DNA of 64,000 bases from Heracleum sosnowskyi (Eukaryota > Streptophyta > Magnoliopsida > Apiales > Apiaceae). The DNA is taken from the NCBI GenBank assembly GCA_030848705.1, contig CM061240.1:22525001-22589000 (forward strand), in the 5' to 3' direction. Below the pieces are notes generated by a model. That model was not told where the DNA came from and searched no databases. It saw only the letters and a program-made list of their open reading frames with translations. Shown here piece after piece: positions 32,944 through 43,968 of this stretch. Position 1 is the first letter of the stretch. Each line of letters opens with the position of its first letter. The translations under genes and the position numbers were made by a program.

Positions 32944-33995
32944 GACTTGGAAGTATACACTTCCTGCATAGTTTTCAATTTCAGAAGAGGCAAATTTTTA
33001 GACAAGGCATCAGCCTTCATGTTCTCTTCCCTTGGAATGTGTTCCACATAACATTCATCAAACTGAGTCATGATGACCTTGACAAGTTTTAGGTACTTGG
33101 CCATGACTTCATCTCTGGCCTCAAACTCCCCATTTACTTGGGAAACCACTAGCCTCGAGTCTCCACACACTTTTAGAGTTTTAACTCTCAAGGCTCCAGC
33201 CAGCCCTAAGCCAGCTATTAGGGCTTCATATTCAGCTTCATTGTTTGTCATTGGGAAGTCTAGTTTCAGTGCGTACTCTATGAGAAATCCATCAGGACTT
33301 TGTAGCACCAAACCTGCTCCACTTGATTTTGATTTTGATGCTCCATCAAAATAGAGCACCCAACATTCTTTGGACACCATGTCTTCATCTTTCTTGTCTT
33401 CCACTATTACTTCCTACCCCCCGACTTCCTGGTTGTCAATAGTGCATTCAACCATGAAGTCAGCGAGTGCTTGAGCTTTTATGGCCGTTCGAGGCTTATA
33501 CTTGATGTCAAATTCTCCCAATTCAATAGCCCATTTGATCAACCTTCCACTAACTTGAGGGCTATGCAAGATGTTTCTTAGAGGCTGATTAGTCAAGACC
33601 TCTATCTTGTGTGCCTGGAAGTATGGGCGTAGCTTTCCTAAGGCCATTATCAAGGCTAAGGCAAACTTTTCAATCGTAGAGTAGTTTATTTCTGCCCTAT
33701 GTAGAATCTTGCTTACATAGTAAATGGGTTTCTGAACCTTCAACTCTTCTTTTACCAAAACGGCTCCAAAGGCTGTGTTAGAAACCGCCAAGTACAAATA
33801 GAGAATTTCTCCTGGCTTTGGCTTTGCCAACAGTGGTGCCTCAACCATGTATTTCTTCAGGGCCTCAAAGGCCTCTTGGCTTTAGGTTGTCCATTCCAAA
33901 AATTTCACGTTCTTGAGTGCTTTGAAGAAAGGTAAGCACTTCTCTCCTGACTTGGAGATGAATCTTCCCAATGCTGCCACTCTTCCCGTTAGTTT
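32940..33995 (-). pseudogene. Tat RNase H and archaeal-type RNase H
   Basis: The frame at 33414-33848 holds the conventional RNase H (NTAFGAVL, HRAEINYSTIEKFALAL, NQPLRNIL, GEFDIKYKPR). The next frame, 32940-33404, holds the second, archaeal-type RNase H with its acidic residues in YFDGAS, NNEAEYEAL, CGDSRLV and MKADALSK. A stop near 33411 separates them, and another near 33884 separates them from RT. The tandem arrangement is diagnostic of the Tat lineage. Confidence 0.9.
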
Positions 33996-35684
33996 CTAGA
34001 CATCCTTGACAGTCCGTGGTGGTTCCATGTCTAGAATTGCTTTGATTTTGTCCGGATTAGCCTCGATTCCTCTCTTGGAAACCATCAGGCCTAAAAACTT
34101 CCCCGAGCCTACACCAAAGGCACACTTAGCTGGATTCAACATCATCTTGTGGTGCCTCAGCACTTCAAAGGCTTCCCGTAGATGGTTTATATGATCCACC
34201 TTATCGAGGCTTTTAACCAACATGTCATCCACATAGACCTCCATGGTTTTTCCAATCAGGTGTTCAAAAATTTTGTTCACCAACCTTTGGTATGTTTCCC
34301 CTGCATTCTTAAGTCCAAATGCCATGACTAGATAACAGAAAACACCAAAGTCAGAGATGAATGATACCTTGGAGATGTCATCTTTGTGCATTTTGATTTG
34401 GTTGTATCCACTGAAGCCATCCATAAAACTTAGTATCTCGTGGCCAGCGGTGGCATCTATTAGGGCATCAATCCTTGGTAAGGGAAAACAATCCTTAGGA
34501 CATGCATCGTTCAAATCGGTGAAGTCTACACAGATTCTCCATTTTCCAATGGCTTTTTTGACCATCACCGGGATAGCCAGCCATTCTCGGAATTGTATTT
34601 CTTCAATGAACCCGGCCTCCAGAAGCTTTTCTACTTCTTTTTTAATGGGCATATTCAAGGGTGTCAACTGAGAGTCAGTATAGCCCATCTTGATAAAAGC
34701 ATCATGGAACAAGATGTCCACTGAAGCTCCACTGTCGACGAAAACTCTCTTTGTTTCAGAATTCCCTATCACAGGTACGATGACTAAGGGATCATCGTGG
34801 GGAACCTTCACTCCCTCCAAGTCGGAATCATCAAAACCTATTGATATTTCTGTTCGGGCAAGTTTCGATGCTTCTCCGACCACAGTCATTACTTCTCGGG
34901 CATAGGCCTTTCTTGAGTTTCGGGAGGACCCAGCAGCAGTTGGTCCTCCGAATATCATGTTGATGACTGGCCCTCGGGGCTTGGGATTCCGATCTTGATC
35001 GTTGTCCCTTCTGTCATAATCCTTCCTTTCATAGTTTCCTCTTTGACTCCCTTGATTTCCATCCTTGGTGAATTTATTGAGCTTTCCTCTCCGTATCAGA
35101 AACTCGTTCTCATCTTTCAATTGTCTACAATCGTCGGTGTCGTGAACGACTTCCTTGTGGAACCGACATAATTGGTTTTGATTCCGTTTAGACATATCAG
35201 TCCTTAGTGGCTTCGGCCATCGAAGATCCTCCTCCTTTGCTATTTCCATCAGAATTTGGCTCCTGGGAGTGTTCAATCTTGCATACTCCGTAAACTTTGG
35301 CCCAAAATTGTTCCTCTTGGGTGGAGAATCAGAATCCTTTGACGTTCTGGGAAACTTTTCCTTGACGTCGTACTCCTGAGTTTCCTCCTTTTTTGAATTT
35401 CCACTGCCACCAGTAGTGGGTTCATACTTTCTCATGCTTTCTTCAGCCTTGATATACTTTCCGGCTCTATCTTGGAGCTTCAGCATGCTCTCGGGTGGAT
35501 GTTTTGCCAATGATCTTTTGAAGTGATCATCAGTGGTTCCTTGCTGCAAGGCTATCATAGCCACTTTGTCCTCCAAGTCTGGGACTTTCAGAGCCTCCCG
35601 GGTGAATCGGTTGATATAATCCCTTAAAGCTTCTTTTTTTCCTTGCTGGATTCCCATGAGTGATGCAGAACTTTCCTCGTGCAC
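33996..35684 (-). pseudogene. Tat gag-protease-RT fused frame with internal deletion
   Basis: A single 562-residue open frame holds the gag capsid end (about 1-90), a zinc-binding-like block CRFHKEVVHDTDDC (173-186), the protease active site FVDSGASVDI (near 315-324), and RT with WRICVDFTDLNDACPKD, FMDGFSGYNQ and YVDD (484-487). At residue 347 the protease ends in MPI and is joined directly to KKEVEKLLEAGF at the RT start. The sibling element at 1961 has about 610 bp there (6246-6857). The deletion keeps the frame, giving a protease that lacks its second half. Confidence 0.88.
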
Positions 35685-36747
35685 CCTTCCACTAACAAAT
35701 TGGTTAATGAACGCTTTAATTAGTTCCTTAAAAGACCCAATGGAATTGGGAGGTAGACGGCTATACCAACGTTAGGCTATGCCCGCCAAGGTTTGTGGAA
35801 ACGCCCTACACTTGACCGCATCATTGGTTGCCTGTAACAGCAGTGCATTAGAGAAGGTTCTTACCTAATTCGCGGGATCTCCCGTTCTATCATAAGCTTT
35901 AATCGTTGGCATCTTGGATTTCCTGGATATGGTAGCTTTCATGATGTCTTGAGTGAACGGTGGTGTAGGATCATCAGGATCTCCTAGGGGCAACAAAACA
36001 CTAGGATCACCCCTTGGGGCTTCAGCCTTCTTGGTTCTTCTCGGTGTTGGGTCCAGGTTGATTATCGGGACTCTTCCACTTGCTTGGCTTTGTGCTTTCG
36101 CGGCCTCCTGTTCTGCCAGTAATTTCTTGAGCCTTGCAGCCTCCGCCTCATGGGCCGCAATCTTTTCCTTAGTAGTTTGGGGTTGTTCCCGATTTGTTTG
36201 GGAAGAACGCCTCCTCCTTGGGGCAACATCCCTCTCTTCTGCAGATGTATAATTCTCGTCCTCAGTATAGGGACCAAATAGTCTTGAATCAAAGGGGTCC
36301 GTCGAGTTTGTTGATTTTGGGGTACAAGACCTTGTATATAAGGAGGAACGTATGCCTCATGGTAAGTGGGATTGAGACCACACCGCCCGCCATGGGTCGG
36401 GGGGGCATGCCATAGCTTGGCATCACCAAAGTTTGAGTTGCGTATTGGGGAAGATCTGTAGTATGGAGTTGAAGACAACTTGGTGCATTCATGAGTAGTG
36501 GGGAGGTCGTGATTGGTTGCTGGTGAGCGGTCTCTTGTGGATTAGATCCATGAACGACCATCTGCAGGGAATTCGTCCCTTCAACCGAAATTGGGATCTC
36601 CTGTCCTTGAGTGGTGGTGAGGGGGATATTCGCCCCTTGAATGCCAGTAGTTGGCGGTGGTTGATTTCCGTGAGTATCAGCCTCAGAGGTGATAGGAAGC
36701 TCCTCAGAAGTTTGAGTATCTCGAGTTGTTCTTCTTGTGTTTGCCAT
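35685..36747 (-). pseudogene. Tat gag N-terminal region
   Basis: The ATG at 36747 lies 34 bp inside the 5' LTR and opens a Thr/Pro/Gln-rich frame (MANTRRTTRDTQTSEELP) typical of the low-complexity gag N-terminus in this lineage. A 7-G run at about 36402-36408 moves the reading to a second frame, which continues to 36062 (YVPPYIQGLVPQNQQ). Further breaks separate it from the gag core at 35684. Confidence 0.75.
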
Positions 36748-36761
36748 GGTTGATGTTGTCT

Positions 36762-36780
36762 TCCCACAGACGACGCCAAA
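36762..36780 (-). other. Primer binding site of the Tat element
   Basis: Directly inside the 5' LTR the minus strand reads TTTGGCGTCGTCTGTGGGA, the form seen at this position in Tat-lineage elements. I do not assign the tRNA with confidence. Confidence 0.7.
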
Positions 36781-37309
36781 TGTTATGGATTAAAAAGTGT
36801 ACTTGTAAATTAATTGATTGGGTTTAAAGAGCTTTAGAGCTTTAATGGTTGCTCTTGTGTTTCGTGACTAAATCGGTCCTCACAAGATGCCTACGTATCT
36901 CAATCAGTGCTGAGAATCAAGCCAAAGACGTAGTTCTATTGTGAAGCAACAGGGTCCTTATATAGGCGTCTGGAGCCTCATATTTAGAGTAAGTTTAGGA
37001 GACTTAGCGAATAAGTCTCCTTTTTTATAATGGATAGACATTGTATTTCTTAGTGCACAAGTCTTTTCCTTGTTGATAAGGACTATGACTCATTATTTCC
37101 TTTAATTGGGATTCTGGATCCTTCTTTGATGAATTTACCATATTTTGGACTTCTTTCCTGAGCTTTATTTTTTCACTATTTATTAATTACGAAATTAATA
37201 AATAATTATGGTTTCGGGCCTTGCTTATTGGGCCGTGTTCTTGGACCAATCCGGGTCTAATTAATATGTCATTAATTGTACTTCTAGGATTATTTTTCAA
37301 CCCATATCA
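36781..37309 (-). repeat. 5' LTR of the full-length Tat element
   Basis: 529 bp, from TGTTATGG to CCATATCA in plus orientation, with the promoter box TATATAA on the minus strand at about 36958-36965. Near-identical to 27728-28255. Confidence 0.95.
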
Positions 37310-37718
37310 CTAACCAATTACCTATTTTAGCCAAAATGTATATTTTTTTTATATATTTTGTAACTAAAATTTTTTACTTTTCTATTTTTTCTAACTAAAA
37401 CCTCTTATTTTCCAAAAATATCACAGACAGTTCTTTTTAATGAAATAAAATAATAATATTTATAATTACTAATAACTAACCGGTTAGCTTTTTTTCACAA
37501 AACGTATATTCTTTTTTATATTTTCTAACTAAAATTTTTCCTAAGTAAAATCTCACATTTTTCAAAAATATCACATGTAATTTCATTTAGTAACATAAAA
37601 TAGTAATATTATAAATACTAATAATTAACCGATTACCTTTATTAGCCAAAGCGTATATTTTTTTTATATTTTTTAACTAAAATTTCTCCTTTTCTAAAAT
37701 TATTGCAGACGATATATA
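37310..37718. repeat. Tandem array continuing from the left flank of the Tat element
   Basis: Units of about 150-180 bp contain TAACCAATTACC or TAACCGGTTAGC, an AAACGTATATTC-like block, TTTTCTAACTAAAA and CAAAAATATCAC. The array is the continuation of 27500-27727, so it predates the Tat insertion. Confidence 0.7.
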
Positions 37719-38167
37719 TCTATACTATACTATTATATAATAGCCGAAATATTGAAAGTTTTGATTTCAATTTTCGGTAATTTATTCTATTTAATCTATC
37801 TATCTGTACTATTATATAATAGCCGAAACATTGAAAGTTTTGATTTTTGATTTCCTCACATATATAACATAACTATAAACTCTTTTAATTATACTTTATT
37901 TAGAATTCAAAAACACGATATTTTTTTAGAAAATATTTATATATATTACAGCAAAATATATTGATAATTTTGATGGTTATCTTTACTGACATGCTTACTA
38001 AGCTAATAAAATATTATAAAATCTATATTTTTTTAGATTTAAAGTATTAAAGTAGTACTTTTAATTCTTTTTAAAAAGTTAGCATTTTCACAAGTATTAA
38101 AATCTCAAAAAATTTAAAAGTAAATTTCAAAATTAATATTAAAGTCGTCCGTGCGTTGCAAATCTAA
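37719..38167 (+). mobile_element. Helitron-like element(s)
   Basis: Two successive 5'-end-like sequences occur: TCTATACTATACTATTATATAATAGCCG at 37719 (preceded by A) and a near copy at about 37795, both followed by GAAAYATTGAAAGTTTTGATTT. A degenerate 3' end, CCGTGCGTTGCA followed by CTAA, lies at 38149-38167. The hairpin is weak and no T follows CTAA, so the right border is tentative. No protein is encoded. Confidence 0.5.
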
Positions 38168-38641
38168 ACCCTTAGATTAATATAATCTAATGGCCCCCCT
38201 ATATGCACAACACACAACTAAAATACACCCTCCCACACACAATCACGCCTATTCCCCTCCGTTTTTAATTTGACTTTTCCCGTCAATCGGAGAGCTTTTT
38301 TTGAAATCCGACTTCACCGTATTTTTCTCCATCTCCCAACGATCAATTTGCATACCATATTTGATATATTCCGACGATAAATCACTATTTATGCTTGTGA
38401 GAATCACTAAAATGTTGGTGATTCGTGTAAGAATAAATAGCGATTTCTGCGTAAATGTAGTGATTTTTTCTCCAGATCTATACGTAAATTACAGATTTTG
38501 TACCGTAAAATCACTAAATTTATACGTATATAAAAATAAATAGCTAGATCTATGCTGAAATCACTATTTATTCTTACAGAAATCACTAAAATTATTTAGT
38601 TTGTAGTTTGTAGTCTAAGAGTGGTTTGTATTGGAGTAAAC

Positions 38642-38644
<3 letters not shown>
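38168..38644. other. Intergenic stretch with AATCACTA repeats
   Basis: AATCACTA or AATCACTATTTAT recurs six or more times between 38380 and 38600 at irregular spacing. No gene or terminal repeat is recognised. Confidence 0.5.

Positions 38645-38717
<73 letters not shown>
38645..38717. repeat. TA dinucleotide microsatellite
   Basis: An uninterrupted TA run of about 73 bp. The length in a given assembly is unreliable. Confidence 0.95.
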
Positions 38718-38720
<3 letters not shown>

Positions 38721-39033
38721 ACATGTGTGTAGTAAATTAGATCTATATATTTATTAATTCATATAAACTTTTTTATGTGTAAACTTATTGTCTAATTTTT
38801 ATTAATAATTAATAATAGATATCATTTTATATATTAGACATAGTGTTCAGAATTAAAAGCACCCATTTTTTTTTCAAGTTGCCCAGACTTAAATTTTATA
38901 TTTTTTAAATAATAATGCAATTATTAATATTCAATATAACTGTCATATTAATTTTGGAGTAAATTCAATTATCTTAATATTTTTTTTAATTACACTACAT
39001 GATTGATAGATCACATAATGTCTTCATTGAACT
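38718..39033. other. AT-rich stretch without recognised genes
   Basis: Nothing beyond AT-rich sequence is seen. Confidence 0.5.
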
Positions 39034-39388
39034 TGATATCGGTTGAAAATAAACGACATAATTAATAATTCATTAATTAAACTTAGTGGGTCACTAAATC
39101 AGGCCCGATAAATAAAGGCCATAACCCTAATTAATTATTAAATTCGTAATTAATTAAAGGGCTGCTAAGGTCCATTAAATATGTCCAAATTGATACCTAC
39201 ATCTTCGTCCTAAGAGACACCAAACCTAAAAGGAGTCGGTCTCCTAATTGATCCTTGAGCTTGATTCTCAATTACGAATTGAGATACGTAGGCATCTTCT
39301 GAGGATCGATTTAGTCACGAAACACGAAAATAATCGAAAGCTCTCAAACCCTAAGCATTAATTACACCCTAGTTTTTATTCAACAACA
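39034..39388 (+). repeat. Solo LTR related to the Tat elements, plus orientation
   Basis: It begins TGATATCGGTTGAAAATAA and ends TTATTCAACAACA, and inside carries GAGATACGTAGGCATCTTCT-GAGGATCGATTTAGTCACGAAAC, the reverse complement of the conserved block of the LTRs at 27728 and 36781. No internal region is next to it, so it is a solo LTR, shorter (355 bp) and quite diverged. Flanking GAACT and GAAGA agree only partly as a target duplication. Confidence 0.75.
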
Positions 39389-39649
39389 GAAGAAGTATAT
39401 TTAGGATATAATAAGTCTAAAATTAGTGTGTAAAAATATAAATATAAATTAAGATTAATATTAAGTTCAATCAATATACTTATATAAAGGAGAAGACGGG
39501 GGCGGTGAGGTGGCGTCTCTAAAATCGCTCCGTTCTATTTTTCTAATTTTCTCAATTTTTCACTATTTTTCTAATTTTCTCAATTTTCACAATTTTTAAT
39601 TTTAATAATTACAACTTCCTTTATTATTTTCGATTTTGTAGGAAGGAAA

Positions 39650-40600
39650 TTGAAAATTACAATTTATTATTTTCAAACTTGATAGAACTTTGTTTTATTA
39701 TTTTCAAACTTGATAGAACTTTCTTTGATTTAGAAAATTACAACTTCCTTATTATTTTCGAATTTGTAGGACTTGATAGAACTTTCTTTGATTTAGAAAA
39801 TTATAACTTCCTTTTTATTTTCGAATTTGTAGGCTTGATAGAACTTTCTTTTATTATTTTCAAACTTGATAGAACTTTCTTTGATTTAGAAAATTACAAC
39901 TTCCTTATTATTTTCGAATATGTAGGACTTGATAGAGATTTCTTTGATTTAGAAAATTACAACTTCCTTACTATTTTCGAATTTGTAGGACTTTATAGAA
40001 CTTTCTTTGATTTAGAAAATTACAACTTCCTTATTATTTTCGAATTTGTAGGCTTGATAGAACTTTCTTTTATTATTTTCAAACTTGATAGAACTTTCTT
40101 TGATTTAGAAAATTACAACTTCCTTATTATTTTCGAATTTGTAGGCTTGATATAACTTTCTTTTATTATTTTCAAACTTCATAGAACTTCTTTGATTTAA
40201 AAAATTACAACTTCTTTATTATTTTCGAATTTGTAGGACTTGATAGAACTTTCTTTGATTTAGAAAATTATAACTTCCTTATTATTTTCGATTTTGTGGG
40301 CTCTTATATTAATAATTGCAATTTCCTTTTTTATTATTTTCAATCTTGATATAACTTTCTTTTATTATTTTCGAACTTGATAGAACTTTTTTGATTTAGA
40401 AAATTACAACTTTCTTATTATTTTCGAATTTTTAGGATCTTATTTTAATAATTGCAATTTTCTCTTTTATTATTTTCAATCTTGATAGAACTTTCATTTA
40501 TTAGTTTCAAACTTGATAAAACTTTCTTTTATTATTTTCAAACTTGATAAAACTTTCTTTTATTATTTTCAAACTTTATAGAACTTTTCTTTTATAATAC
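39650..40600. repeat. About 62-bp minisatellite with 31-bp half units
   Basis: Units built from CTTGATAGAACTTTCTTTGA, TTTAGAAAATTACAACTTCC and TTATTATTTTCGAATTTGTAG repeat about fifteen times, alternating with a shorter form using TTTTATTATTTTCAAA. The 158-codon frame at 39679-40155 is simply this repeat read through. Confidence 0.92.
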
Positions 40601-40746
40601 TTCTTGACTTTTAAACATAACGGATTTCCATATTATTCACCTTACAAACACCTATAAATTAAAGGTCATTCATAACAAAAAATCTACACCGAAACTTTTT
40701 TACATAGCTTAAAATTTTTACAACCATATTTACAATCAATACAACT

Positions 40747-40887
40747 ATGGCCTACAACATGTTGGATGCTTTGAACGACAACAGCTATATCTGGATGATA
40801 AGAGTATGAGTGTGTAGAATGTGGGAATTTGTCAATCCAAATACTGAAGAACTGATCAGTCTTGACATGATTTTGATCGATGAAAAG
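40747..40887 (+). pseudogene. RPA70-like first exon, broken
   Basis: The ATG at 40747 opens 47 codons ending at AAG before GTTAATAA, a good plant splice donor. The translation has WMIRV, VCRMWEFVNPNTEELISLDMILIDEK, the N-terminal OB-fold start of plant RPA1-like proteins found in Helitrons and as a dispersed family. A TGA replaces the expected codon between MIRV and VCRMW (about 40807-40809). The rest of the gene is removed by the LTR at 40917. Confidence 0.65.
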
Positions 40888-40916
40888 GTTAATAAATCAA
40901 TATACTTATAACTTAT

Positions 40917-42190
40917 TTTTAGGTCCTGATATGTTTGTAGAAGGGGGGTTGAATACAAACAATACCGTTTAATCGAATTTGTCCTTTTAAAGATTTAACA
41001 ATTTAGAACAAATTAATGCGGAATAAAACTGAAACAATATTCAAGTTAAATATAAATTATATTAAACTTGACGAGTGTTACAATTTGATCACTGATTACA
41101 AGGGTTCTTGATAAAACAAATCTAGAATAAATTCGACATTAATTTATCTATTTTTGTAAAAAAAAGGATCGAATACTAAAATTAGTTCGATATAAAATCT
41201 AGGGATTATGATCCGCTAGAAAGTCAAAGAAGTACAAGAGAATCACTTCTTAAGAATTAAATGATTAAGAACAATCAAGAAATAAATTTCTCCTGCAGAA
41301 TTTAAGCTTGACAGATGAAGGATGTAATGTTTTTGTCTGTGTCTTTTCTTTTCTTGTTGAATGTTGTAATTGATGCAGTACTTTAAGTCTTCTGTCTTCT
41401 ATTTATATCAAATGCTTTTCTATTAATACCCACGTGCAAGCCACTGAAAGTATACAATTTGCACTAGGAAGACAAGCAGAAAAACAACCATTTTTGCCTT
41501 AGAAGACTCTCGGGAAGACAACCAGTGGCCTAGGAAGACTATCGAGAAGACAACCAGTGGCTTAGGAAGACTAGGGTTTGGCGTGGGAAGACAATCGGGA
41601 AGACTCACAAGTGAGTCTTCCTAGCTTAAAAAACCGAGTCTTCCTAGTTCAAACCTAAGTCTTCCTAGTTCATTTTTATTCTAATTTAAATAATTAACTA
41701 AATAAATTATGTATTAAATTAATTCTTTACAGAATTAATTTAATAAATAATATACTTAATAGTATTAATTATTTATAAGAGAATACATAGAATTAGTTGA
41801 CTTCTCAATTAATTTCTTTTTATTCGAATTTAAATAATTAACTAAATAAATTATGTATTAAATTAATTCTTTACAGAATTAATTTAATAAATAATTTACT
41901 CAATAGTATTAATTATTTATAAGAGAATAAATAGAACTAGTTGACTTCTCAATTAATTTTTTTTATTCTAATTTAAATAATTAACTAAATAAATTATGTA
42001 TTAAATTAATTCTTTACAGAATTAATTTAATAAATAATTTACTCAATAGTATTAATTATTTATAAGAGAATAAATATAGTTAATTGACTTCTCAATAAAT
42101 TCCAGAATCACTTAAACATTAGATAAATAACAAACACAATAGTACGTTGACACTCAATGCACTGTCTGGTTCATGAGTGACTAACGACAA
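40917..42190 (-). repeat. SIRE-like Copia LTR, minus orientation
   Basis: The left edge (TTAGGTCCTGATATGTTTGTAGAAGGGGGG) matches the LTR end at 61467, and the right part (CACTGTCTGGTTCATGAGTGACTAAC) matches 62610-62660, so this is an LTR of the same family in minus orientation. The terminal TG is mutated. The plus-strand Copia starts at 42191, so the rest of this LTR may lie beyond the right end of the window. A cluster of GAAGAC motifs occurs at 41468-41680. Confidence 0.75.
41667..42100. repeat. Three tandem copies of a 153-bp unit inside the LTR
   Basis: Copies begin with TTTAAATAATTAACTAAATA near 41670, 41823 and 41972 and end with GAGAATAAATAGAACTAGTT-like sequence. The repeats are highly similar to one another, so the amplification is recent. 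Confidence 0.9.
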
Positions 42191-42228
42191 TGTTAGATCA
42201 GAATTCAATGATCGTCAGGAGCTAGACT
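42191..42228 (+). repeat. First 38 bp of the Copia 5' LTR
   Basis: TGTTAGATCAGAATTCAATG to GCTAGACT is identical to 63769-63806, the start of the 3' LTR. It continues at 49845 after the Athila insertion. Confidence 0.95.
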
Positions 42229-43837
42229 TGATAAGTGGATTTTTAATCCACTTGGAACGCTTCATATCGGCTTAAATTGATGACTTGAACTCAAGTATGT
42301 GGTGTGTTTAATGTGTTTTCATTACGTTTTGTAGAACCAAGAGTTGGAGGTTAATTTGATTAAAATTCGGATTTTCCGGGTAGGTTGCGCAGTCTTCACT
42401 GTTTTGGCCATATCTGGAGTTCTACAAGTCCGATTCTGACGATCTTACAGCTCACGCGAAGAGGACAACATTTTCTATAATTCTAGGCCGAAGGTTCTGC
42501 ACGGGCGCCCAGGAATTGTACTGGAATTCTGCGCGGCCGCCCAGGAAGTCAGAATCGCCAGAAATTGCCAGAATTCGATTTTAATAAGGAAATTTTCACA
42601 AATTCGACTTCTAATCATTATGGTAATTGCTTGGGGCGGCCAGAAACTTCCAGAATCAGTTGTTAACATGGAATATGTAATTCTTATTGCATTCAAAGAT
42701 GGAAATTGCCGTAATTCTATTCTAACTCAAAAACGGCAATTGCTTGAAAGAGGGACAACTTGGAGCTATAAATACACACCTTGGGGGGACATAATCAACA
42801 CATCACAATACATCACAATACATCACAACACACCAGAGATCAGATTCAATATTGGAGCACAAGATCGAGGAGCCAAGAACGAAGAACGTGACAACGAGGA
42901 GATCTAGACATAGTTTTTTCTTGTATTCTTCAATTTTGGTGCAACTTTTGGATGCTTCCGGATTTGTCCTCTAAACCTTTAACTCTTATTCATATTTACA
43001 TCATTGATTTCTTGTTTTTCATCATGTTTTCATCAGAACCCACGATGATGAACGGTTCTATTATGAACTAATCATTGTCGTGGGATTCTAACGGATTTAT
43101 TTATGGATTTTAGTAGTTAATTGTTTTAAAGATGTGTGTGTGATGGCTAATTGATATCCTAGTTTGGTTGTGCTTATTCTTCTTGGATGCGTAGCTAACA
43201 TCTAAGATTGTTTGTTAATCTCTATTGAATGCGAAAGTGGATATAAAGGTTTAGAACTTGCCATGCTAGCATAGGTTTATGTATGTTTGTCATGCATGAT
43301 TCGTAGGTGATTTTAACCATCTTACCTGCCCTATATAATCTGAATGGATAACTTGCTAGTTAAACCGTTATGTTTTCAAATCTTATAGACATATAGGGTC
43401 TAAGCATAATTGGTGTCTGCCCAACTTCTATCTCTTTTGTGGATGTTTGAGTGGTTTGGTATACGTATACTGAAAGGTAGCGTGTAATTATTTCGTGTTA
43501 TCCGATTAGTTATCACAATCGTCACATGCATTGATTAAAGACAAAAGACTCTGAATGAAGTACTTAATGAAGTTAGGATCCCATGTTTTATTCTCATATA
43601 CATAAATCGATTTTAATCCTCTTAGTTAATTAATTCTTAGTTTAATAATTTGTTCTCTAGTTAATTTTAGATAATCAAACCCAAATTGTTAATTGTCTTA
43701 GCAGTGGATAAAAATCATACATTGTTGCATAGGTACATTAATTGAATTGAACACCTCATTAGATCTCTGTGGGAACGAACTTGACTTATTCGTATATTAC
43801 TTGTGACCACGTGCGCTTGCGTGATTTTGTGCTAACA
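42229..43837 (+). repeat. Athila 5' LTR
   Basis: 1609 bp, from TGATAAGTGG to GTGCTAACA. It starts with a 9-bp inverted repeat (AAGTGGATT/AATCCACTT) and has a TATA box GCTATAAATA at about 42765-42774. The 95-codon frame at 42620-42907 is also present in the other LTR and has no recognisable features. Confidence 0.97.
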
Positions 43838-43843
43838 AGTTTT

Positions 43844-43861
43844 TGGCGCCGCTGCCGGGGA
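43844..43861 (+). other. Athila primer binding site
   Basis: TGGCGCCGCTGCCGGGGA lies 6 bp inside the 5' LTR and matches the form usual for Athila elements. Confidence 0.9.
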
Positions 43862-43968
43862 TCATCGGTGTTTTATTTTAGTTTATGTGCTTGTCATCAG
43901 TGGTCGTTAGAGTTCACTGACTCGGATTGTAGTTGTTTGTTCTGTGTGTTTCAGGTACTTGAACGTGT

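Larger units (their letters stand above)
27728..37309 (-). mobile_element. Full-length Tat-lineage Gypsy retrotransposon
   Basis: Two LTRs (27728-28255 and 36781-37309) bound the element, with 5-bp target duplications CTAAC on both sides (27723-27727 and 37310-37314). Transcription runs right to left: 5' LTR, PBS, gag, protease-RT, RNase H, archaeal-type RNase H, integrase, a LINE-like insertion, an antisense gene, a minisatellite, and the 3' LTR. The LTRs differ at about twenty positions in 528 (roughly 4%, counted by eye), so insertion is fairly recent. Coding frames carry stops, frameshifts and an internal deletion; the copy is non-autonomous. Confidence 0.95.
39471..40916 (+). mobile_element. 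Helitron-like segment with RPA-like exon
   Basis: The start TCAATATACTTATATAAAGGAGAAG resembles plant Helitron 5' ends. The segment contains a large minisatellite and then an RPA-type single-strand DNA-binding protein exon, a gene that autonomous plant Helitrons carry beside RepHel. It is cut on the right by a Copia LTR at 40917, so the 3' end and RepHel are not seen. A degraded host RPA gene is an alternative. Confidence 0.45.

Noticed and set aside
39679..40155. 158-codon open frame that looks like a repetitive protein
   Set aside because: It is the 62-bp minisatellite read through; the repeat has no stop in that frame and the translation is a periodic copy of one short peptide.
42620..42907. 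95-codon frame conserved in both Athila LTRs (also 48622-48909)
   Set aside because: Identity only reflects that the LTRs were copied at insertion; no recognisable protein features are present.
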